Shown piece by piece: positions 7,151 to 11,719 of a stretch of 12,064 bases of DNA (position 1 is its first letter; each line of letters starts with the position of its first letter). Under the pieces are notes generated by a model that was not told the origin of the DNA, did not search any database, and saw only the letters and a list, made by a program, of their open reading frames with translations. The DNA lies in contig DCIE01000012.1 in the NCBI GenBank assembly GCA_002315765.1, forward strand, positions 1 to 12,064, read 5' to 3'. The DNA comes from Ruminococcaceae bacterium UBA1734 (GTDB taxonomy: Bacteria; Bacillota; Clostridia; Oscillospirales; Acutalibacteraceae). A program made the position numbers and the translations under genes.

Positions 7151-7723
7151 ATGCAAAGTCATTTTTATGCGTATATTTCAAGAATGAAAAACATATTCAG
7201 ATGGGGATTAATGCGAAATTCCCGTCAGGAGAATTTGTCTGAACACAGCCTTGAGGTAGCCATGATAGTCCACGCACTTTGCTTAATAAGAAATCAAAGG
7301 TTAGGTGGCAATATTGACGAAAACTATGTTGCTGTTGCCGCTATGTATCATGATACATCGGAAATTATTACAGGCGATATGCCCACACCGATTAAATACT
7401 ATAATCCCGAAATCAAGAATATTTATAAGCAAATCGAGGGAGTTGCCGAAGATAAACTTATCGGTATGTTACCCGACGATTTCAAAAATTCTTTTAAAAA
7501 AATATATAAAGTCGATGAGGATACAAAAAAACTTATTAAGGCAGCAGATAAAATTTCGGCATATATTAAGTGTATTGACGAAACAAAAAGCGGAAATACC
7601 GAATTTAAAGAGGCGTTATTATCAACCAAAGATGCCATTCATAGGCTAAATATGCCCGAAGCCGAAATATTTATGGAAGAATTTATACCCAGTTTCTCGC
7701 TTTCTCTTGATAAGCAAAACTAA
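7151..7723 (+). CDS. yfbR: 5'-deoxynucleotidase, YfbR-like HD-domain phosphohydrolase
   Basis: A 190-residue HD-superfamily protein close to E. coli YfbR from end to end. YfbR removes the phosphate from deoxyribonucleoside 5'-monophosphates in nucleotide salvage and pool control. Metal-binding residues are His32 (NLSEHSLEVAM), His67-Asp68 (AMYHDTSE) and Asp133 (KAADKISAYIK). Trp18 (FRWGLMRNSR) matches the Trp that favours deoxyribose over ribose in YfbR. TGDMPTPIKYYNPEI and the end FIPSFSLSLD are also family signatures. ATG 7151 follows AAGGAGA at good spacing; codons upstream in frame are AT-rich promoter sequence. It is transcribed away from yfhO and has no obvious operon partner. Confidence 0.93.
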   Translation: MQSHFYAYISRMKNIFRWGLMRNSRQENLSEHSLEVAMIVHALCLIRNQRLGGNIDENYVAVAAMYHDTSEIITGDMPTPIKYYNPEIKNIYKQIEGVAEDKLIGMLPDDFKNSFKKIYKVDEDTKKLIKAADKISAYIKCIDETKSGNTEFKEALLSTKDAIHRLNMPEAEIFMEEFIPSFSLSLDKQN

Positions 7724-7754
7724 AAAACCGCTCGGCATCCGATAATATCGCTTG

Positions 7755-7779
7755 TTACATATTTTGACAAAATATGTAA
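7755..7779. terminator. AT-rich perfect hairpin after yfbR
   Basis: Perfect 11-bp arms (7755-7765 and 7769-7779) surround the loop GAC, 32 bp after the yfbR stop. No clean T-tract follows, so termination is plausible but weakly supported. Confidence 0.45.
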
Positions 7780-7824
7780 ATAAATCGAATTTTAAAAAAA
7801 TGTTTTAAAATATTAATTTTTTTC

Positions 7825-7853
7825 TTGACATAAGCCACTGATTATGTTATAGT
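7825..7853 (+). promoter_or_regulatory. Promoter of the tRNA-Thr/tRNA-Tyr unit
   Basis: TTGACA (7825-7830), a 17-bp spacer and TATAGT (7848-7853), 18 bp before the first base of tRNA-Thr. Confidence 0.88.
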
Positions 7854-7871
7854 ATTTAGGCGCTGAAAAAT

Positions 7872-7947
7872 GCTGGTGTAGCTCAGTTGGTAGAGCAGCT
7901 GATTTGTAATCAGCAGGTCGGGGGTTCAAGTCCGTCCACCAGCTCCA
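7872..7947 (+). tRNA. tRNA-Thr (anticodon TGT)
   Basis: A 76-nt cloverleaf with acceptor GCTGGTG paired to CACCAGC, anticodon loop TTTGTAA (anticodon TGT, reads ACA), a normal T-loop and encoded CCA. It is co-transcribed with tRNA-Tyr 21 bp downstream. Confidence 0.97.
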
Positions 7948-7968
7948 TTTAGTGCGACAATTAAATAT

Positions 7969-8053
7969 GGGAGAGTTCCCGAGTGGCCAAAGGGGACAGA
8001 CTGTAAATCTGCTGCTTTCAGCTTCGGTGGTTCGAATCCACCCTCTCCCACCA
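7969..8053 (+). tRNA. tRNA-Tyr (anticodon GTA)
   Basis: An 85-nt class II tRNA with acceptor GGGAGAG paired to CTCTCCC, anticodon loop CTGTAAA (anticodon GTA), a long variable arm, GGTTCGAATCC T-arm and encoded CCA. It is the second tRNA of the unit and the last core-genome feature before the accessory stretch. Confidence 0.97.
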
Positions 8054-8059
8054 AAACGA

Positions 8060-8093
8060 GAAACCGTTTATTTAAGCGGTTTCTTTTGTTTTA
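8060..8093 (+). terminator. Terminator of the tRNA-Thr/Tyr unit
   Basis: GAAACCG (8060-8066) pairs with CGGTTTC (8077-8083), extended to 10 bp with one wobble around a short loop, then a T-rich run (TTTTGTTTT). Confidence 0.88.
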
Positions 8094-8179
8094 TCCTTTG
8101 TTTACGCGGGTTTTCGGTTGTTTTATTTAATAATAAAATTATTAAAATCCATAACTAATTATTAAAAATAATAATATAA

Positions 8180-8201
8180 AACAACCACGAAACAACCACG
8201 A
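8180..8201. repeat. Tandem 11-bp direct repeat
   Basis: AACAACCACGA occurs twice head to tail at 8180-8190 and 8191-8201. It lies in an AT-rich gap (8094-8350) that otherwise holds only the hairpin and promoter listed separately. It could be a protein-binding site or an element end; function unknown. Confidence 0.55.
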
Positions 8202-8239
8202 AAGTCATAGATTATACCCCAAATTCCCCTAAAATTATC

Positions 8240-8308
8240 CCATACGGCAAAATATTTTTCGATAAAATCAAGGTTTTTTGAAAAAAACGTTGATTTTTTG
8301 TTGTATGG
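8240..8308. repeat. Long imperfect inverted repeat upstream of transposase relic
   Basis: Outer arms CCATACGGCAAAA (8240-8252) and TTTTGTTGTATGG (8296-8308) pair over 13 positions if the two G-T wobbles are allowed. Inner arms AAATCAA (8265-8271) and TTGATTT (8290-8296) continue into T-run/A-run pairing. This may be an RNA hairpin or terminator guarding the transposase from outside transcription, or part of an element end. Confidence 0.5.
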
Positions 8309-8325
8309 TGTAATTAGGCTATACT
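8298..8325 (+). promoter_or_regulatory. Possible promoter of the transposase relic
   Basis: TTGTTG (8298-8303), a 16-bp spacer and TATACT (8320-8325), 37 bp ahead of the relic's ATG. The -35 overlaps the right arm of the long inverted repeat. Confidence 0.45.
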
Positions 8326-8362
8326 AAGTACGCAAAAATCATATTGAAAAGTGGTAGATAAA

Positions 8363-9057
8363 ATGGCTTTAGACAGTAAAATTCAGGTGGAAATTCCAGA
8401 ACACGGAATAGCATATAAAAAAGTATCGGGGAAAACATATGTATATTATGTTACGGCGAGTTATCGTAACGAAAAAGGTCAGCCGACCTGCGACCGTTCG
8501 GCTATTGGGCGTTTGGATGAAACTACAGGAAAACTTATTCCGAATCGAAATTATTATGAAATTTATTTAAAGCAACCGGCACCGATATCGCACGGAATTT
8601 ATCATTACGGCGTGAATTATGTCGCTGCCGCAAATAAATATGGGTATGTATTACGGAGAAGAATCGGGATTGCCGTATGGAAAGTCATACGAAACAACCG
8701 AGCTTGGTTTTCGTATGAAGGTACATCTTTATTACGATGCGGATAAAGCCGCACAGGAAAGCCGTGCTTTTTATGAATTGCTTGAACGGCAGGAAAACGA
8801 CTCAAAAGCAATGGAAAAGCCACCCGATAGAAAACTTCATTATGATAAGTATTTCTATATCAACCGTTCAAAGGACGGCAAACTCGGATATATTCGCAAT
8901 CACAATGCGATAGATGAACAGCTTGAAAAATGCGGTTTTTTATGATTGCCTCGACCTGAACACAAAATCCAAGCCGAGATTGTTTAACCCTATCTCTAAA
9001 ACCGAAAAAGAGCTGCTCACACTTTTAAATCTCCCAATGATTGATTGTATAGGATAA
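8363..9057 (+). pseudogene. IS1634-like (IS4-type) transposase relic, internally deleted
   Basis: Three pieces of one transposase lie in three frames. ATG 8363 to about 8640 gives the N-terminal part (MALDSKIQVEIPEHGIAYKK... YHYGVNYVAAANKYG). From about 8640 to 8940 another frame gives a middle part (YGEESGLPYGKSYETTELGF then KVHLYYDADKAAQESRAFYE and RSKDGKLGYIRNHNAIDEQL). From about 8936 to the stop at 9055-9057 a third frame gives the C-terminus (FYDCLDLNTKSKPRLFNPIS then KTEKELLTLLNLP). Together about 230 codons remain, where clostridial transposases of this type have roughly 500-600 residues, so much of the DDE catalytic core is gone at two junctions. It cannot be active. The family call is from memory of similar clostridial proteins; terminal inverted repeats were not found. 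Confidence 0.8.
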
Positions 9058-9074
9058 ATTTTGAAGAATTAAGG

Positions 9075-9110
9075 TTCGTAGGGGACGATGTGGGCATCGT
9101 CCCCTACGAA
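9075..9110. repeat. Perfect 16-bp palindromic repeat (REP-like)
   Basis: TTCGTAGGGGACGATG (9075-9090) and its exact complement (9095-9110) surround the loop TGGG. GC-rich GTAGGGGACGATG palindromes of this type are familiar as dispersed intergenic repeats in clostridial genomes. No T-run follows in either direction, so it is not a standard terminator. Confidence 0.75.
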
Positions 9111-9125
9111 AAACAAATACGATGG

Positions 9126-9167
9126 AACACAATGTAAAACAACACGATAGAACCGTCCCATTGTGTT
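9126..9167. repeat. Second inverted repeat, ACACAATG type
   Basis: AACACAATG (9126-9134) and CATTGTGTT (9159-9167) surround 24 nt. The motif of an ACACAATG arm near GAACCGTCCC resembles another dispersed clostridial repeat. Within it ACGATGGAAC and ACGATAGAAC form an imperfect direct repeat. Confidence 0.55.
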
Positions 9168-9170
9168 ATA

Positions 9171-9407
9171 TTAATTCTTCTGCTGATATGTGTTGTAAAT
9201 CTTGTTTGCTTGATGAAACATTTGGATTTCGTCCGGTTCTTTTTTCGTAAACATCAACATTTCTTTTAATGCTTGATACGCCATTTCTCTCGGTCTTATT
9301 GTCGATATTAGCCCAAGTACAGTATTCTGTAAAGTATCTGACATTTCGTTCTTCACCATATAGTCCAACAAACGAAAATAGTCTTTCTTGGATTCCTCTG
9401 CTGTCAA
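9171..9407 (-). CDS. Hypothetical protein, 78 residues (possible 3' part of a broken gene)
   Basis: No family recognised. The frame starts at TTG 9405-9407 behind GAGGAAG and encodes a helical, charged soluble protein (TAEESKKDYFRLLDYMVKNE at the N-terminus; KKEPDEIQMFHQANKIYNTY near the end) with no signal peptide or membrane segment. It is in the same frame as the 9486-9779 gene upstream; several stops between them are bypassed in another frame that also reads like protein (NKNIEEVIKEFSSSLRKEEV). The two may therefore be halves of one decayed gene of about 200 residues. Base use is AT-rich like the surrounding accessory DNA. Confidence 0.5.
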   Translation of the reverse strand: MTAEESKKDYFRLLDYMVKNEMSDTLQNTVLGLISTIRPREMAYQALKEMLMFTKKEPDEIQMFHQANKIYNTYQQKN

Positions 9408-9485
9408 AATTAACTTCCTCTTTTCTTAATGAACTTGAAAATTCTTTTATTACTTCTTCGATATTTTTGTTAAATTCAAAAACAT

Positions 9486-9779
9486 TTATTCCTCGGAAAT
9501 CGTGAGCATCCTCTCAGAGTATTTGTCTTCCTTGAACATTTCCTCGTAAACTTGCAATAAGTTTGTGAAAATTATCGACCGAGAATTTTTCCCGTATTGT
9601 TTTAGACAACCATCCATTTTGCCCTGCGAAAATGTTTTGGTTGTCTTTGTTGCTTGTTCGTAATACTCCCATGCATCCTTTAAGTTTTTCGGTATTTGAA
9701 CTTTGTTCCCGTACATTGTCTTTGCTTCCGCTAATGGTTGAAATCGTTTCTTTTCCCAGTATTTCGGAGTTTGTACCAT
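9486..9779 (-). CDS. Hypothetical protein, 97 residues
   Basis: No family recognised. ATG 9777-9779 follows AAGGTGA at ideal spacing and sits just downstream of a plausible promoter, which supports a real start. The product is soluble, lysine- and aromatic-rich (VQTPKYWEKKRFQPLAEAKT, then KNLKDAWEYYEQATKTTKTF), predicted largely helical, with no signal peptide. The overlapping longer minus frame (9514-10176) lacks a good start and is antisense to the toxin gene, so I reject it upstream of 9779. It is divergent from the MuF-barnase gene across 140 bp. It may be a cargo or accessory gene of the same mobile segment, and may be truncated (see 9171-9407). Confidence 0.55.
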   Translation of the reverse strand: MVQTPKYWEKKRFQPLAEAKTMYGNKVQIPKNLKDAWEYYEQATKTTKTFSQGKMDGCLKQYGKNSRSIIFTNLLQVYEEMFKEDKYSERMLTISEE

Positions 9780-9806
9780 TTTCTTTCACCTTATTATCTA
9801 TTTTGA

Positions 9807-9836
9807 ATTTTACATCATTTTCGTTTGATTTGTCAA
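9807..9836 (-). promoter_or_regulatory. Probable promoter of the 9486-9779 gene
   Basis: On the minus strand TTGACA (9831-9836), an 18-bp spacer and TAAAAT (9807-9812) would give a leader of about 20 nt that ends in the AAGGTGA ribosome binding site. Confidence 0.6.
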
Positions 9837-9919
9837 TATTTATTTCCTTACTATTCAATATAGTTATCGAGATATTTAAGGTCATTTTGCAATATATTTC
9901 GGGACAGGAGGTGATTTTT

Positions 9920-10282
9920 ATGGATATATTTGCGTTTTTGCTATTACAAATTATTAACGGCAGCAATTGGAACCCCGTGTTTGGTGAAAGTACAAAATAT
10001 AAAAACCGGATTTCTGTATTGGACTTAAAAACCTGCCTTGAATGCCGAAAACGGCACGGAACAATTTGGATTATCAACGAAAAGGTGGATGAAGAACCGC
10101 CGTTGTATAATAATTGCAGAAGTGTTATAATCCCATTGAAAATCGTAAAGTTAGGAACCGCAACTATTAACGGCATAAATGGTGCAGATTGGTCGCTTAA
10201 ATATGATAAAAAGTTGCCGGAATATTATATTACCAAGGGTGAGGCTCTAAAAAAGGTTGGAATCCTAAATTTGGAAATTTAA
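9920..10282 (+). CDS. MuF-tail/barnase toxin, first frame (N-terminal 120 residues)
   Basis: ATG 9920 follows a near-perfect GGAGGTGA at 9907-9914. Residues 31-73 carry LDLKTCLECRKRHG and EEPPLYNNCR, with Cys39, Cys42, His46 and Cys66. This C-x2-C...PPL..NCR pattern is the tail of phage Mu gpF/SPP1 gp7-like minor head domains (MuF). Residues 84-112 (NGINGADWSLKYDKKLPEYY then ITKGEALKK) match the N-terminal part of barnase, whose Lys27 corresponds to Lys106. After KK the frame runs 8 unrelated codons to TAA at 10280-10282. The barnase match continues in the -1 frame from 10255. Read together the product is 189 residues, a secreted- or phage-delivered-type ribonuclease toxin lacking most of the MuF domain. 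The first frame alone cannot be catalytic. The break is either a programmed -1 frameshift or a one-base deletion. Confidence 0.85.
   Translation: MDIFAFLLLQIINGSNWNPVFGESTKYKNRISVLDLKTCLECRKRHGTIWIINEKVDEEPPLYNNCRSVIIPLKIVKLGTATINGINGADWSLKYDKKLPEYYITKGEALKKVGILNLEI
10235..10255 (+). promoter_or_regulatory. Candidate -1 ribosomal frameshift signal (A AAA AAG)
   Basis: The heptamer A AAA AAG lies at 10249-10255 in the correct phase (CTA AAA AAG in the first frame). It is preceded by AAGGGTGAGG (10235-10244), which can pair with the 16S anti-SD. An upstream SD-like stretch plus A AAA AAG is the arrangement used by E. coli dnaX. A -1 slip makes the next codons GGT TGG AAT CCT, which rejoins the barnase frame. 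No strong stimulatory hairpin is visible downstream; only CCCGGG at 10293-10298. Confidence 0.5.
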
Positions 10283-10302
10283 ACGAAAAATTCCCGGGAG
10301 AA

Positions 10303-10488
10303 ATGATATTTAGCGAAATATATATGAATGATGATAAACATTTGCCGGATTGTAAGAACAGAATTTGGTATGAAGCAGATATTAATTATCAAAGTGATTA
10401 TCGAAACACACAACGAGTAGTATGGTCAAATGACGGATTGATTTTCGTAACATACGACCATTACAAAACATTTTTTGAAATAGTATAG
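10303..10488 (+). CDS. Barnase-family ribonuclease toxin, second frame (catalytic C-terminus)
   Basis: The frame is open from the slippery site (first -1 codon at 10255); the first ATG is 10303, but GGGAG lies too close to it for a convincing independent start. The protein matches the C-terminal half of barnase: NRIWYEADINYQSDYRNTQR, then VVWSNDGLIFVTYDHYKTF. In the 189-residue joined product the catalytic residues are Glu152 (barnase Glu73), Arg162 (Arg83), Arg166 (Arg87) and His181 (His102). All active-site residues are kept, so the break is recent or functional. Barnase-type enzymes cleave RNA on the 3' side of guanosine through a cyclic phosphate. The stop TAG (10486-10488) overlaps the AGGAGG of the barstar gene. 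Confidence 0.85.
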   Translation: MIFSEIYMNDDKHLPDCKNRIWYEADINYQSDYRNTQRVVWSNDGLIFVTYDHYKTFFEIV

Positions 10489-10497
10489 GAGGACACG

Positions 10498-10815
10498 ATG
10501 AGCAAAGATATTTATGCATTTAAAGAAATAACCGAAAATCCAATTAAATTAAATTTTGCCGATTGCAAATATTTGGGCGAGATACATAAAATATTAAAAG
10601 AAAAATTCGGATTTCATGATTTTTACGGAGAAAACCGGAGCGCACTTTGGGATTTAACACAAGATGTTTTTTTCGGCGACCAAAAATATTCTGTCGAATT
10701 ATATGAATTCAATTCGTTAAGCAAAGAATTGAAAAGCGAATGTGAGAGAATGTTGATAATATTTGATAGATTGTCTCAAAAAAATAATAATTTTACTTAT
10801 AAAATTATATCGTAA
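10498..10815 (+). CDS. Barstar-family ribonuclease inhibitor (immunity protein)
   Basis: A 105-residue protein of the barstar family (PF01337), which plugs the active site of barnase. Visible are the N-terminal beta strand (NPIKLNFADCKYLGEIHKIL), KEKFGFHDFYGENRSALWD at about residues 34-52, and the late helix ELKSECERMLIIFDRL before the final strand FTYKIIS. Tyr43, Trp51 and Asp52 align with barstar Tyr29, Trp38 and Asp39. Barstar Asp35, a main contact to barnase, aligns with Ser48. GGAGG overlaps the toxin stop and ATG follows after a 9-bp gap, so toxin and inhibitor are co-transcribed and probably coupled. The frame is intact and full-length although the toxin is split. Confidence 0.92.
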   Translation: MSKDIYAFKEITENPIKLNFADCKYLGEIHKILKEKFGFHDFYGENRSALWDLTQDVFFGDQKYSVELYEFNSLSKELKSECERMLIIFDRLSQKNNNFTYKIIS

Positions 10816-10837
10816 TTCTATTTAAAATAGTATGTAG

Positions 10838-10886
10838 CAAAAAGCTCTCGGATAGCACATTTGCCGTCCGAGAGCTTTTTGTATTC
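10838..10886. terminator. Strong bidirectional terminator
   Basis: A 15-bp perfect stem (10838-10852 with 10867-10881) has T-runs on both sides. It ends the toxin/barstar unit on the plus strand and the converging surface-protein gene on the minus strand. Confidence 0.9.
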
Positions 10887-10901
10887 TTTTATTTATGTCA
10901 A

Positions 10902-11210
10902 TTAGCAGGGTTCGCCATAGTTAATGGTGCAGCCGCTTTCGATTGCGCCGATTTCGTTATCGGTGTAACCGATAGAGCCGTTAACAATGGTAACGCCCGA
11001 TACGGTGTTGCCGATGTAGGTGCCGGTTTCTGAATTCCAGTCACCGATAACCTTACCGGTTTCATAGTGGTTTTTGCCTTCAAGAAGGTTTGCACAGTTG
11101 ATGGTAACATTGGTCAAGGTGTTGTTCTGAACATCTCTTCCGTTTCCTTCACCGGTAAAGCCGATAAGGCCGCCGCACTTATACTGACCGGAAACGACAG
11201 AATCCTTCAC
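10902..11210 (-). CDS. GLUG-like repeat C-terminal fragment of surface protein
   Basis: The frame encodes KCGGLIGFTGEGNGRDVQNN, then TLTNVTI... and GTYIGNTVSGVTIVNGSIGY, a glycine/threonine/asparagine-rich beta pattern like GLUG and related surface repeats, ending in YGEPC. The only available start in this stretch is GTG 11208-11210, overlapping the stop of the previous frame by 4 bp and without a ribosome binding site. The same pattern continues upstream in this frame to about 11275 (GKSHCIAGISYTDIIGCTVK). It is therefore most likely the severed C-terminal part of the signal-peptide protein at 11207-11647, or of a related gene fused to it out of frame. The protein would be extracellular. Confidence 0.6.
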   Translation of the reverse strand: MKDSVVSGQYKCGGLIGFTGEGNGRDVQNNTLTNVTINCANLLEGKNHYETGKVIGDWNSETGTYIGNTVSGVTIVNGSIGYTDNEIGAIESGCTINYGEPC

Positions 11211-11647
11211 AGTGCAACCGATAATATCGGTGTAAGAAATACCGGCGATGCAGTGGCTCTTACCTTTACGGAAGAATAGTTTTCCAAAGTGAACTTTGCG
11301 GTGCCGTTATCCATAATGGTTGTGTTGGAGGAAGCAACAACCCACTTCAGCTCGTTGGTATCCCAAACCATGTTATCCATACGAGCGGCGTTGATGTCAT
11401 TGATTTCCCAGCTGAGCTTTACCTTGGTAACCGCGCCGGAAGCGGAAGGCATTTCTGTTACGGTGAGGTTGTAATTTTGGTCGAGGTCCTTGCTGTCCTT
11501 GATGTTGGTTGTGGTGCTGTCAAGGTCAAGGTACTCTTCGTTTGTCGGGGCAATTTGTCCCGCACTTGCAGTGATGCCGAGGGTTGCCATTATGGATACC
11601 ACCATGACGATTGCGAGCATAAAACTCAAAAGCTTTTTTGTTTTCAT
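11207..11647 (-). CDS. Secreted/surface protein, signal-peptide N-terminal part
   Basis: A 146-residue product. The Sec signal peptide MKTKKLLSFMLAIVMVVSIM followed by ATLGITASA|GQ has a basic start, hydrophobic core and an Ala-x-Ala cleavage site. The mature part (TEMPSASGAVTKVKLSWEIN, then NMVWDTNELKWVVASSNTTI, then MDNGTAKFTLENYSS) resembles the extracellular domain found in many ruminococcal surface proteins of unknown function. ATG 11645-11647 follows AAAGGAG; a TTG six codons upstream is less likely. After about residue 130 the sequence (PVFLTPILSVAL) looks out of frame and stops at 11207, while a GLUG-like pattern continues in another frame. The break may be a one-base deletion near 11275 or an out-of-frame recombination. 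Confidence 0.75.
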   Translation of the reverse strand: MKTKKLLSFMLAIVMVVSIMATLGITASAGQIAPTNEEYLDLDSTTTNIKDSKDLDQNYNLTVTEMPSASGAVTKVKLSWEINDINAARMDNMVWDTNELKWVVASSNTTIMDNGTAKFTLENYSSVKVRATASPVFLTPILSVAL

Positions 11648-11719
11648 TTTGAAAACTCCTTTCAAAATTGTTTTTATGTTATATACTGATTTTTCAGTCT
11701 TACATATTGCATTTATGGG

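Larger units (their letters stand above)
9063..9180. repeat. 118-bp segment bounded by 10-bp inverted repeats
   Basis: GAAGAATTAA (9063-9072) and its exact reverse complement TTAATTCTTC (9171-9180) bound a segment holding two palindromes. The layout resembles a small non-autonomous element, but the right arm is also the 3' end of a reading frame (minus-strand stop at 9171-9173), so chance is possible. Confidence 0.4.

Noticed and set aside
7749..7800. TTGACA at 7765-7769 region as a further promoter
   Set aside because: The TTTTGACAAAA string is the loop and inner stem of a perfect hairpin and no matching -10 lies at a suitable distance.
8180..8201. Start of a CRISPR array
   Set aside because: There are only two adjacent 11-bp copies with no spacers; no CRISPR repeat or cas gene is present in the window.
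9826..9864. Promoter for the toxin gene (TTGTCA ... TATAGT)
   Set aside because: Spacing between these boxes is about 23 bp and no alternative pair is convincing, so the toxin promoter is left uncalled.
9632..9919. Plus-strand extension of the toxin frame upstream of 9920
   Set aside because: It is hydrophobic, antisense to the 9486-9779 gene and has no ribosome binding site, while ATG 9920 has a near-perfect GGAGGTGA.
9780..10176. Upstream part of a long minus-strand open frame (9514-10176)
   Set aside because: It is antisense to the MuF-barnase gene, lacks a ribosome binding site, and its 3' part overlaps the better supported frame starting at 9779.
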